From positions 2,215,424 to 2,279,423 of the forward strand of contig CAJSYZ010000001.1 in NCBI GenBank assembly GCA_910574455.1: a stretch of 64,000 nucleotides of DNA, read 5' to 3'. This document shows positions 30,306-41,958 of the stretch, piece by piece. The notes below the pieces were generated by a model. It was not told where the DNA came from. It worked only from the letters and a program-made list of their open reading frames with translations, and searched no databases. The position numbers and the translations under genes were made by a program. This DNA is from Trichaptum fuscoviolaceum (Eukaryota > Basidiomycota > Agaricomycetes > Hymenochaetales > Trichaptaceae). Position 1 is the first letter of the stretch. The number at the start of each line of letters is the position of its first letter.

Positions 30306-33080
30306 TCAATCAGCGTCGTATTGATGTTTACCAACTGAAGCGTCTTCTGATGGCCTGGCGGAGTCAACCTTCGTAGCACCGAGTTCAGCTGCTCTGACTG
30401 CCGATGCCAGATCGAAGTGGAAGAAAGGTGTCTCCGACGACGTTATTGCACCCGCTTCGTCAGACCGCGCAGATCTTGAGGAAGACGCGGACAGCTTGAA
30501 TATTGAGCGCTTTTTGAATCCCTTCTCTGGGTCGTCTGGGTTCGTTACTGGGTCTGAAGTAGAAGATTGCGGGAATCCAGTCGTAACGAGGTCACGATAG
30601 GGGACAACAGGCGCAACCTCCGTGGGGTACTGTGCAGATGGAATGCCAATGCCAAAGCCACCTGCTACCAATGCGCGACGAATCCAAGGCGAAAGGATGT
30701 TTGCGAAGTGAAACTAAACCATGACCAGTCAGCCTACACCGCAAACGAAGTGACAGATCATTTACCTCGATACTGCGGTCGGCCCATCTCTCGACTTCTT
30801 TACGTGTATCAATGAGGGCTTGAATGCCGGTTGTATCGATTTGCGAGCTGAGGGCTGGAAGTCAGTGGCAAGTACTCGTGCGCGTACTGGACTGGACTCA
30901 CACGGTGGAGAAATCTAGAACAATGGCCTTGAGCAGCGGCTTGCTCGCGTCCTTCGCATATTCCTCTGCTTCATGACCACGTCTCGGGCCCGGGTCATTC
31001 CACGGACGATCGGACAAGCTGACCCCACTCATGTCCTTACCACGCCGAGTGTGTTCCTTCACGTAATCAACAAGAGCCGAGTTGAGTATAGATGAGTTTG
31101 GATAGAGCACGCTCTCCTCATATCTGTAGACGACAACACCCGGCGCAGGTGCCTTTACGATGACGTCTCCGATTTGTGCGTCCTCGCCGTTGAATGCCTG
31201 GAAGGGAAGGAAGACCTCGCGTGCCGAATCTTGGCCGATGTCTCCTATTTCTTTGCTCGTCACGGTTACTTTCCCAAGGAAGTTGCCACGAGGGTGTGCG
31301 ACGCGAATTAGCAGCAACACCAGGGATGCAATGACCGACGTGTAGATGCCAATCTCAATGGTCGCGAATATGGTGACAAGCACCGTCGCCCACCAGATGA
31401 TGAACTCCAAAGGAGAAACGCGCCAGAATCCGTAGACCTGATTCGGCTTCGCAACAAGATCAGCAACAGCGTGAATGATGATTGCGGACAGGCCAGCGTT
31501 TGGAATCCAGAAGAAGGCCGGCGTCAGGCCGTAGAGCGCGACGATGACGACAATCCCGGTGAATATGCCAGCGATAGGCGTACGGACACCGCATTTTGAC
31601 TTCAGCGCAGATCGAGAAAAGGAGCCGGTGGCTGGATACGCGTTGAAGACAGAACCGATGGTGTTCGTTACGCCGATGGCGATCAACTCCTGGTTCGGAT
31701 TGATCTTATAACCATTCACACGGCCGAAAGCTTCGACATACAGTTAGTTTCGTTCAGCAATTCACATTAGTAAATTTGCCTCACATTTTGAGATAGCAAT
31801 GTGCTCCAGAAGCAAGATGATTGTGGCAACCGGAAGCTCTCCAGCAATGGCAGAGAGAATGTCACTGTTGATGGTCGGGGAGCCAACGTGCTACATAATC
31901 TCATTAAAAAGGTCGCATGAACACGATTGAGAACAAGTTACCTGGAAACCTCGGGGTACGGTCTGCAAGATTTTGATAGGATACTTTCCAGACTTACTCT
32001 TGCGATGGCGCGTATACAGCCAGGATGCAATTGTAAGGACTATGATCACGAAGCCGTTGCGCATGATCGACAGGAAGAAGAAGGTGCGAGCCCTTTTCGG
32101 GTACCGCTTGCTCAGATAGTCGAAGAGCATACGGATTGCGTATAGAGCAAACAATGCCGGAAGACCGAAGGCCGCGTCTTTAGTGGTTCGCGGAAGACCC
32201 TTCAGAGAGTTGATGATGACCTTGTAAGTCGCAGCTCGTGTACTGTATAGACGGATTTAATATCAATTCCTCTTTAAGAGCCTAAAGAGAAACATACTCG
32301 AAGCCAGTAATGCCCATTAGACCGGGGACTTGGCCAGCAGCAATGTTGATAGCGGAGCCAGTCATGAATCCACTGACAGCCGTGAGTGGGATGAACTCAA
32401 CTATCCATCCGAGTCTTAGAAGTCCGATTCCAAGAACAATGAATCCACATATGAATGCCACAGCAGTCGCTATCGTCTGCGGCTCGAACTCATTTGGATG
32501 CTTGTTGTCGACGTGCTTGATGATTTGCGAGACTGTAAGCGACATGACGGCGACGGGTCCAATTGATACATCCTTGGAGGTTGCGAAGAACTGCACACGG
32601 TAAGCACGTCAGTAAGTCAGGCGCATTTGACTCCCTGTATAACTAAACTTACGCAGTAAATGAAGACACCAACAAAAGCGGAATAAAGGCCATATTGGGG
32701 AGGCAACGTAGCGATCTGTGCATAAGACATGCTTTGGGGGACGAGGACGATGCCGACAGTAATCCCGGCGATTAGGTCACCGGACAGCCATCCAAAGTCT
32801 AACCTCACAGAGTCAGGGTGCACAGCTAGAAGACCCTACGTGGATCACTCACTATACCGCCCGATCCATCCGAGGATAGGGAATATACTCGTAACGTAGT
32901 CGATAACCTACAAATCGCCATGAGGAAGCAATTCCATGCAGAAGATCGAGGGGGGCGACTCACACGTTGCTTCGGATTCTTTGCATGTTTCAAGATCCAT
33001 TCGTCAGCTGTGATGGTGTGCACATCGTGATCGGGATGTTCAATAGTGCGTTTGACGAAGGCCTTCACGCTTGAAGCCAT
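30306..33080 (-). CDS. SulP-family sulfate permease (SLC26 type) with STAS domain
   Basis: Plasma-membrane anion transporter, most likely sulfate/proton symport. The start at 33080 gives MASSVKAFVKRTIEHPDHDV. The SulP signature WLSGDLIAGITVGIVLVPQS with MSYAQIATLPPQYGLYSAF is in the second and third exons. Membrane segments continue through VAFICGFIVLGIGLL, GFMTGSAINIAAGQVPG, GFVIIVLTIASWLY and AGIFTGIVVIVALYGLTPAF to about residue 480. A C-terminal STAS domain has IVLDFSTVSQIDTTGIQAL. A Ser-rich tail ends ASVGKHQYDAD. About eight to ten introns of 50-70 nt. All expected parts are present, so the gene looks functional. Selectivity (sulfate, molybdate or other) cannot be told. Confidence 0.93.
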
Positions 33081-35438
33081 GGCGCTCGGAGGGGCTTCTG
33101 AGAAGCACGGACGGAAAGAGCACGGTCTTAAGTACCTCTAAAAGTAGCGAATTTTGAACGCTGGATTTCAGACAGGCACAGAGCTCCTATGGCGCCAGTA
33201 TGGAGAGAATTAGCAAATCGACACGGCCGACAGATGAATTCGCTCTATGCAGGACCAAGAGGAAACTGATTGACAGCCTGGAGCAGATGCAGCAGATGGA
33301 GGATGTGGGCTACCGAAGTAACTTTGGCTAGCCTGCACGGACTGTATTAACCAAATTGTCTCGTCCGCAAGCATGGCGAAAAGATTGTGTCACAAACAGG
33401 ATAAGCGGAGCACGCAATAGCTCTAACCGATGGCGAGCATGATCTCTTACACGACATTCCCATTTATGGAAGGTCTGACATCCAATCGCAACGCGACATT
33501 AACCTTTCCCTTCCTTTCCGGGCTTCGCTCTGCGTCCGAAGCTCACAACACCGCCTCCCGACATAAAATAAATGATCTCGACTCACGCTCACTGCATGGA
33601 TGCAGGTTTGCTTTGATTCAACCGTTGCTCGTTCCTGGCCGCCCGCCTCTCCGGGAATAAAAACTTCAGCAGCATTGAACGTTATTGAGCGCCGCATCGA
33701 TCTCGATTCTGCCTTCGCCTCGACCGGAATAAATTCTCCTCTTTCTAGTAGCCCTTCATTTTCTCTCTGAACCAAGGCCTTTACATTCACCGGGTTTCTG
33801 AGGAGTCTACTGGAGCTTGGGTGGAAACACAATGTCGTCCCTAGTGCCAATACGCGATACGTTTTCCGATGACGAAAAAACCTAGCATTGTGACGAAGAA
33901 CCTCTTTGAGGATTGTAAGCTTCCACGACGTCGTTGCTCTTGCGAACACCACTTCCCAAATTAGCTCCGATCATTCTGCTCATATGAAGAGGTATCTCCT
34001 CTAGTATCTCAGAACTCAAATCTATTTCACGGGATTGCATGGAATCCCAAAACTCTTGCGCCAGATATCGAACATGTACGTACACCAGCTCTTTTTCAGG
34101 GAGCCAAGTGTATCTGTAGAGGATTCTAGCGACATTCGCGGCGGCCTAGTATGCTACACCACAGCAAATAGTCTGGAGGAACCGGAAAGGACAGGACAAA
34201 CTGGCTTACACCGGTGGTCCCCGAAAACACAAATCACTCTGAACACATTGTTTGTTTCTGAAGTCTGCCAGTGCAAACACTGGAGAAGCACTTCATACAC
34301 GCTTGGCGGGACAGTGCTTTATTCATGTCGCATTCGAGAGATGACATGTATATCAAAATAGCACGTCACAGGGCTGGTGGTGACTCAATGAACGATATAA
34401 TCTAACGGGTCTATAGGAAAGCGGAAGCGGATACTGATTCGTCGGGACTCGGACATCAACTCAACAAGCCTCGGCGTTTTTTATGCATTCAGTCCCTGAG
34501 CCATTGTTATGCTGTAACTCCAGAGTCGCCGAAAGACTTTCGGATGTGGACCACCCGAAAACTCTTCCCCTTCATTATCGTAAGTGCTTAAAAGAATGTC
34601 TACATTGAACGCCCTCGTTTGGCTTGTATTTGAATAGAGGCTATAAATGCTCTATGTACCTGAAATAATCTGACTGTTGCTCTCGTTCGCATAACCATCC
34701 GAGCATACATTCCACGTTTTGCACTCTTTCTCCTCCATCAACTGAAGGGGGTTTTCAAGATCTTAATGTGACAGACGCTTGGTGATTGTCGTACTATGAA
34801 ATATGATATCTAGAAGAACTTATACCAAAAACATTTCGATGATACAAGCAAGCTGAACGCTGCTACCATAATTAGAACAGCCAGCAGTACCCTGGTAAAC
34901 AGATATGTACAATATCCAACGTAAGCTCCGATTCCGCTCCTTCTCTTCACAATGTGTTGTACTATTTGAGGGCATTTCCGTTTTGTCTTTTCAATGAGCT
35001 AGCCTGCTATACTTCTCAGATAAATGACGGACAACATAGTCTATGTCTTGAACGGTAGTATTTGCTCTTTAAAGTACTATTTTCTTTGATGGAAATTATT
35101 TTCCATTCCCATGAAAATGAGATATCTGGTCACTGCAGCAATACAACGTCTCTCTAATTTGTTTCCCGCACTATTCCCCACTATCAGTCCTCAAGAGCAC
35201 CACAAGACTACTGTTTTTGTCAGGCTTCGAATCGAACTTCGAGGCAAAAACATGCGGCCGGTAAAAACCGAAAGTTTAAACTTTAAAAGGTTCTTCTTGA
35301 GCCAGCCCGTAAATCCGAATCCGATCGACAATCGACATAGAAGTTCAGTCATAATTTGTTGAAAGCGCGCAGTAAGATCCATAAGTACACAGAATCGATA
35401 GAAAATAAAGCATAAGGCAGCATCCATGAGGTTGTAAA
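33081..35438. other. 2.3-kb stretch without a supported gene
   Basis: Minus-strand open frames at 33464-33952 and 33882-34085 overlap in different frames. The second starts MYVHVRYLAQEFWDSMQS and could be a coding exon, but I recognise no family and no matching splice partners. From 34090 to 35100 I see nothing structured. Confidence 0.35.
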
Positions 35439-37531
35439 TTAGGGATGACTTGCTTCTACCCATTTTTGACGGGCGATTCCTCCAAGCGTAACAAGCCCTT
35501 TCCCCTTTGCTTTCTCGAGATACTGACTCAAGCCCGATACACCAGCCTTCTTATAGATTGTAGGATGTTGCTGTCGCATTAATGAACCGCACAAAGAGTA
35601 ATTCATACGTCGTCCGCTGGCCTCTCTAAGCATAGCTAATAGCGGTTTGTATATGTCGTCTACCGCTTGCCTATTGGAGGGCTTTATACTGCCGGAACTC
35701 CCGGCAGTTTGCTTTCCAGACACTGAATTGTCGATCTGTACGTCTCTAATCAACTCGACCCAAGTTTCACCTTGCGCGTTGGGTTTTGTCGCTTTCACTA
35801 AACCTGCAGATACAGCCAGCTCGACGTAAGACTCGAGCTTCCCTACCCCAGCCTTTTCGTATATGCCTTCATCCCTCTTCATCAAGGCCGCGCCCAAATC
35901 GGAACACTTGACCTTGAGTGTGCCCTTCTCCGCGAAACTCTTGAGTATGTCGAGTAAGTCAATAAGCAAGGCAAAGCGCTTGACGGGATTGCTCTGCGTC
36001 ACATTTGCAGATTGATTTACGGCTGGAGGGTGCTTGGATAGATTACTCGATATTTTCGGCGGAGAAATCCATACCGAATGCGGTTTATCAGACGGTACAG
36101 TCATGGAGACTCCACTGGAGCTATCAGAGTGGCATGCGGGAATTGTCGCGAATGACCCAGGCACGTCGAAGGAAAGGATGGCAGAGTTTGACGGTTTTTT
36201 ATCTGGTATGCTCATAGTAGGTGAAGGGATGCAATTTGCAGTGATTTTCGCAGTCGCGCAGGCCGAGTTCGAACGTTGCGGATCGCATTGTAGTTCTGGG
36301 TTCCAGTCGTGGTTACCGTGTGTATCCCACCATGTCCAGTTGTCTACTGCGCCAGACGAGTGCCCATGTATCTCTCCGGGCCGGAATACTTGAAATCCGC
36401 TCAGGACCACATCGCGCAGCGCCCTCTTCTGCGCCTTGACACAAGCGCGGGTTACACTACTCGCCGAGTTTGCAAAGTCACTAGCTACGGTTTCCATTCG
36501 AGTTCCGCTTGGCGTTCCAACGTCGTGGATAGACAAAGATAAGAGGGGTTCATCGACACAAGATTCATACGACACATCACTCGCAGAATTGCAGAGTGAA
36601 TCAGGCGCAACAGATGGAGATGACGCTATCGTAGAAGACGATGCCGCAGCTGGAGGATGTCCGAGACAATCATGTGAACCTGAGTCATACGCTGACTCAA
36701 GGGTTATCGATGGACCTGGGATTGGACTGCTCAGAATAATGCCATATGTGTCGACTTCAGGCTGTATTTCTTCTGATGTCCCGTATGCAGCCTCTGCAGA
36801 ATTGCAAGAGGTTGAACTCGCATTTATCGTTCCAGCTAATGTATCCGAGAGTGGCCCAGAACCTTCAGAACCCAGGGTTACCGGAGGATCCACCGTATCG
36901 AACGATGCGCTAAGCAAACACTGTGTACCAGATGCCTTCTCGCGGTGCAGTTCTGCTAAGCCAAGAACGTCTCTCTGCCAGTCATGGACTTTAGTAGCCT
37001 GCATCTTGAGGCTCATATGAACGGGAGGTGGTACAATCACTATGACAGCATAACCTCGTAACCGAAGCAGTGAGGCAGCATAGGCAAAGTCTCTGTCGCC
37101 TGTTATCAACACAACTGTCGCCGGCGAGGGATTGTCAATAGCAAATGCAAGCATGTCCGCTATGTTGCTAATTAAAATCTTGTCAAATACTTGTAAAATG
37201 GGGGACAGTCACCGATCATCATCTTGTCTGCCACATCTTTCCTCCCATTGTGTGGGCAATGCGTCAATGATACCCCAGACGACTGCAACTCGGAATGAAG
37301 AAGCATGGTCTTGGAATTTGGCGGGTCGAGCGTTATCTCGACGTAAGCCTTGAATAGGATGATGCTACCGAGATGCTGGACTACTTTGAGGATCCCATCC
37401 ACCACGGCATATCCAGAGGTATTCGAAGGAGGCCGACAATTCTCTAAGAGAAATCAGTTTGGATAGTGGCCCGAGCCTCGAGTAAACGTACCATAGTCCC
37501 AGAATACAGCGACATGTCGCTTCAACGACAT
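35439..37531 (-). CDS. NYN-domain (MARF1-like) putative RNase with winged-helix (OST-HTH/LOTUS-like) repeats
   Basis: The N-terminus MSLKRHVAVFWDY has the NYN/PIN-like first Asp. Following exons give NCRPPSNTSGYAVVDGILK, HCPHNGRKDVADKMMI and, across an intron at about 37159-37210, ADMLAFAIDNPSPATVVLIT with GDRDFAYAASLLRLRGY. These are the acidic residues of the NYN nuclease core. A long Ser/Thr/Pro-rich linker (about 250 residues) follows. Two related helical modules close the protein: IDLLDILKSFAEKGTLKVKC...YEKAGVGKLESYV and DIYKPLLAMLREASGRRMNY...YKKAGVSGLSQYL. These resemble OST-HTH/LOTUS winged helices, which bind RNA in animal MARF1. The role, probably RNA turnover, is inferred. The start at 37531 is set by the conserved first strand. 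Confidence 0.82.
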
Positions 37532-37804
37532 GACTAGGAAGAATAGAGACAGAGCGTCTATTCATGCGCTCATCTGCCGGCCTTGTCGAGACTCAGAACT
37601 TCAGGCCCTAACGGAGTATTGATTGATCGTTGTTTATACATGGAAAGTCAGGTTCCCATATTCTGCAGTCGCACGCATGTTTAAGATGAGCTTCTCAAGC
37701 ATCCGCTGATCTTAATATTTTCAAGACAGTGTAGAGGAAAGGAGATGGTGGTTAACGGTAAAGGAGTATCTGAAAGCAATGCCATTTTTAGGAAATATCT
37801 TCGC

Positions 37805-38420
37805 AATCTCTACCACTGCCAGCCTGCCAGTGAGTGGCACTGCAGTGGCAGAGACGGGACCTCGGAGACTGCCGTACTCGAGCTCCGAAGGACCCGTATC
37901 TAGTGCTGTGGGCAAAACTCTTTTGGGCCGGTGGCAAAACCCTGCCAGGCAGAACATGGCAAAACTATGTTTTGCCAGCCAGGCAATTCCCACGGGTGTG
38001 CAGTAAGACCAGGTGGGGTGCTAATTGCTACTTATGGTAATATTACTTTATTTTCATGTACTTAAAGTCTTGTACACTGCAATTTGTCTCACAGAACTTG
38101 TATATTGTTGTAATCAAAGGCTGATGCACACTAATTCAGCTAAGTTGTTCTGAATAATGAGAGGCATATGTGCATCTTACTAAGAGCTTCACTTACACTT
38201 ATTAAGTTCCTTTACTTTAAATGGGAGCATTGGGGTCTGTTGTTCCGGATATGCTTGAAATTGTACAGGGAAATTCACTTTCGTGCGAATATATTACTTA
38301 TTTTTTTAGAAATAAGTAACTTGCCGGCAAAGCCCAGCCTGTTTTCTGGTCACTTTTAGTGGGAGGCCACTGAGAGAAATCTCCCTGATGTCTATAATTT
38401 TCGGAGTTCTGCCACCCTTA
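37805..38420. repeat. dispersed non-coding repeat, copy 2, with GGCAAAAC/GTTTTGCC words
   Basis: Begins with CCACTGCCAGCCTGCCAGTG and GGCACTGCAGTGGCAG. It continues with GGCAAAACCCTGCCAGGCAG and GTTTTGCCAGCCAGGCA near 37925-37990, then CACTGCAATTTGTCTCACAG, TTGTAATCAAAGGCTGATG, AATTCAGCTAAG, TGTTCTGAATAATGAGAGG and TCTCCCTGATGT. The later words match copy 1 at 19109-19600 in the same order. A further GGCAAAACTGGCAGG block lies at 38473-38490. No coding pattern. Its end is only about 100-170 bp from the MetAP1 start. Confidence 0.6.
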
Positions 38421-38591
38421 CTTTTGACACCTCAAATGGCAGAATGGCAATTGCCATGGCATAAATGGCAGGCGGCAAAACTGGCAGGTTCTGCCCACAA
38501 CATTACCCGTATCAGTTACTATGCGGAAAACCTCCTCGTGCAATACACGACCTCCTTCCCCCATCACAGAGCTCCCGCAAGTTTCTTGGAA

Positions 38592-40580
38592 ATGGGCCCA
38601 CCTGACTCTGCAGCCTCTGTACGATGCCAAAGTACATCTTGTGTCAACAAAAACCCCATCTCACGTCTCGAATGTCCAACTTGCAGCAAGTTTCGTTCTT
38701 TCTTATGCGTCGCGTTGTGCAATGTAAACTTATCAGCGTTGTACAAACAGACTCGGAATAAAAGGCTCCGTTTTCTGCACGCAGGAGTGCTTCAAGGCAG
38801 GATGTGCGTGGGCCGCAAAGTCTTTGAAACCCAGTTTCCTTCATGATTAATTTGTATGCTATGTAGGGGTAAGCGCTCACAGGTACACCCTGTAGTGGGA
38901 GAAGTAATTGACACCGATATTCTAGAAAGAACATAAAGTTATCCACAATCTTGTAAACTCATCTATCAGTCGGAATGGTGAGCTCTGCTCTACATTAATC
39001 TATCCGATTGACATGAGTTCCTGAAATTTCCCTGCGCAGGTGAAAACTTCAATCCATATCCCAACTTCGACTTCACCGGCCCCTTGAGGCCAGTATACCC
39101 ACTCTCACCTAAACGAGTTGTGCCTCCTCATATCAAGCGACCAGACTATGCAGATGATGGTAGGATATAGATTTTCTTCCATTCGATCCGCGGAGAGTTA
39201 GCGCATTGAACACCCTATTGCAAATATTTGTTATCGTAAAGCTCGCGGTTATCCAAAGAGTGAAAGTATGGCGCAGGGACGGCCACCCCGAATACTGAGT
39301 CCGGAGGAACAGGAAAAGATGCGGGTAGCATGTAAGGTGTGTATTGTCCAGTCTTCTGAGTTGTTTCCAATCAATGTCACCCTCAACTTTCTACTACTTC
39401 TCATGCGGGAGTAGCTTGCTCGGGAGGTTCTCGACATCGCAGCGGCTGCAATATGCCCAGGCATCACTACCGACGAAATAGACGAACTTGTACACAATGC
39501 AACCATTGAGCGCAATTCATATCCGTCACCCTTGAACTATCGAGCCTTCCCAAAATCCGTGTGCACGTATGTTATTGGCTTGTTTCATTTTTGGCCCTGT
39601 TCTTCTCTGACTGATCGTCTGTCCCCATTGGTCTAGATCAATAAACGAGACCATCTGCCATGGAATTCCAGACCGTCGTAAGCTTCAGGAGGGAGACATC
39701 ATTAATATCGGTACGGTCTTTATCTTTAAATTGCCGTAGAAGAAGGCTAATGTCAACCTCAGACGTCAGCCTATATTATGACGGCATGTACCTTCTTTTC
39801 GCCATCTATTCAGCGAAGCTGAGAAGAGTGATACGGATATTACAGGCTTTCACGCGGACCTGAACGAGACCTACGCAGTCGGGGAAATCGACGATGAATC
39901 GAAGAAGCTCATTAGAACCACTCGCGAGTGTCTGGACGAGGCCATCAAGATCTGCAAGCCTGGCGCCCTGTTTCGCGACATCGGAAAAGTCATGTTCGTG
40001 GCGAATCTGCTTTCAGCCTTCAGCTTATCGGGCACCCTCATCTGACAGACCAACCGATTTTTATCCCTGTAGTGAACCTATCGCAAAGAAGGCCGGATTC
40101 AGTGTAGTGCGCGATTACACCGGCCATGGTGTCAATGATCTATTTCATACTGCGCCAAACATACCGCATTACGCCAAGAACAAGGCAATCGGGACAATGA
40201 AACCGGGAATGGTGAGTCAAAGCAGTTGACGGATCTGTCGATACCTAGCTTACAGTGTCCGGAAGGCATTTACTATCGAACCAGTATGTTTGCACTGTTC
40301 ATTTCCGCAATTGCGCCACGTATATCTGGACTTGAATTAACTCGAGTTGTACCAGATGATCAATGTAGGCCGGGCGGAAGGCATACACTGGCCTGACAAC
40401 TGGACAAGCACTACAGCAGATGGCCGAAGGAGTGCACAATTCGAAGAAACTCTATTGTGAGTTGTATTATCTGGGATAGTACCTCAGTCGCATTTAATTT
40501 CTGATCTCATGCGATGAATCATCAGGATCACCGAAACGGGCGTCGAGGTGTTGACCGCGGGGGAAAAGCGGGATCTATAG
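38592..40580 (+). CDS. methionine aminopeptidase 1 (cytosolic, zinc-finger type)
   Basis: Removes the initiator Met from nascent proteins at the ribosome. The start at 38592 gives [20 protein letters not shown] with an N-terminal zinc-finger region ([24 protein letters not shown]). The linker is [20 protein letters not shown]. The catalytic domain has [19 protein letters not shown] and [13 protein letters not shown] (Asp ligands), DYTGHGVND (His), FTIEP (Glu) and FEETLLITE (Glu), so all five metal ligands are present. Joining FRDIGKVI to EPIAKKAGF uses a donor GTTCGT. Exon 40266-40283 is only 18 nt. The protein ends [13 protein letters not shown] repeat element ends just upstream, which may affect the promoter. 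Confidence 0.93.
40266..40283 (+). other. 18-nt exon of MetAP1 carrying a metal-binding Glu
   Basis: Exon GCATTTACTATCGAACCA encodes Ala-Phe-Thr-Ile-Glu-Pro. It is bounded by an intron at 40212-40265 (gtgagt...gaag) and a following intron beginning gtatgt at 40284. The Glu is one of the five conserved metal ligands, so skipping this exon would keep the frame but kill activity. Confidence 0.8.
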
Positions 40581-41016
40581 ATGTTCTTCTGCCACCTAAT
40601 ACACACAAAGATACTGCGTGGTGTAATGGATCTATCGTGTTGGAAGCGTGTTACGTGAATGGATACGTGTATTTGCGTTTTGATGAGAGTGAGAGTTCAG
40701 GCTTTGCCTTTCTTTCCCAAAATGAAAGCATGATGTCTATGATTGAGGGATATTCGGCTGCATGGCCAAGGGCCTACTCTTTGTCTGCAAGTAGAGGGGT
40801 TTAGATTGTTATCGTCGGAACTTCGGTAACTTTATACGCTCGAGTAACTGCTTATCTTTACCGTGCCATTTTACTGCATGTCGAGGCCGCCCTAGCTCGC
40901 ATCACGATAAATAGCGCCCTTGGAGAACGGTTGAAAAACCAAGCTCCTCTCTCGGAGTACACTCACCACTACCACCACCTCTACTTTCCGCCTGAACAAG
41001 CTCATCGAACAGCACT
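40581..41016. other. intergenic, no gene seen
   Basis: An open frame runs antisense-free over 40514-40804 as an unspliced read-through of the MetAP1 last exon and 3' flank. No independent gene seen. Confidence 0.4.
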
Positions 41017-41581
41017 ATGCCCAGTCAGCCGACCGAGCCATACTTGCTAATAGAGAAATGCGGCCAGCTGAGGGGCGAGCCGATATACATTATTACGAAA
41101 TACACGCCGTTAGTCCCGACCTCATTGCTGCGCATGTGACAGAGCACTGACCTGCATGTGTGTAAATTAATATAGTTCGAAGGGCAATTACGCCGCTAAG
41201 GCCGTACGCAGACTTGATTTCTAAGTTATTGCGCACCACTGACTCTTGTTTCGTTGCAGTATTCCATTCGATGCATGGACCTTGGAAAGGAGGCCTTGGG
41301 CAACTATAAGGCCGAGGAAGGGGGGTGCTCCCAGACACAGGTGGGTTCGGGTTAATTAAACTAAGCCCCCGGGCTAGCTAGAGATAAGCGTTTTGACGGA
41401 CACTGACGTCGTTGTTCCAGTTCTTCAATGGTGCTAGTGATTTGAGGTGTGTTTACCCCCTGGCTATCTCTATGCAAGGCTAATATAATTCATCCTCAGG
41501 TGTACGAAATGCGGGATGGAATTCTCTAAATTCTACCTGCGACAAGAACCGTACATCGAGGTGAAAGGCCTGCCGGATTAA
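41017..41581 (+). CDS. small protein with C-terminal CxxC motif, function unknown
   Basis: Not recognised. ATG 41017 gives MPSQPTEPYLLIEKCGQLRG and continues IYIITKYTP. After an intron, YSIRCMDLGKEALGNYKAEE ends CSQTQ, then FFNGASDLR joins across an intron to CTKCGMEFSKFYLRQEPYIE and the end VKGLPD. The last two introns (41341-41419 and about 41446-41500) are clean; the first donor is uncertain. Several conserved-looking Cys residues (including C-x2-C) suggest metal binding or disulfides, but no family name fits. It is convergent with the acyltransferase gene. Confidence 0.5.
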
Positions 41582-41958
41582 AGGACATAATTGGATGCGG
41601 CGGACTGTTTCCTTGTTTGGACCACAAACTCTATTTTACGTACTTCTTGACTCTGCTTCTCATGACTCACGAACTTTAGACTGTATCTGATTGACCTGCC
41701 TCCCAATTATCTGCTCTACATACGGACCTATGCTTGCCACGCCCTTTAATTTGCAACACTCACATCTTGTATTTTCCTACCAATCCTGAACGATGATATA
41801 GATATCTCCCTGTCTTCTCATTTAGATAAAATCGATTACATTGATAATGGACGACATCTGTGTCTTCGAGAAATTAGATATGCAGGGATCCGGGACCAGT
41901 ACCAATCCGACCTGGCTCGTGACGAACAATGAGCACGTAGGTGTTTCTCGTACATTCT
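41582..41958. other. 3' spacer between convergent genes
   Basis: Lies between the stops of the small CxxC gene and the acyltransferase. An open frame runs into the acyltransferase tail but is not separate. Nothing else seen. Confidence 0.4.

Noticed and set aside
36034..37020. Long plus-strand open frames opposite the NYN gene
   Set aside because: They lie antisense to a well-supported coding exon and show no domain; they are shadows of the Ser/Thr-rich linker.
38388..38846. 152-codon plus-strand open frame before MetAP1
   Set aside because: Its 3' half overlaps the true MetAP1 zinc-finger exon and intron; the 5' half is repeat DNA.
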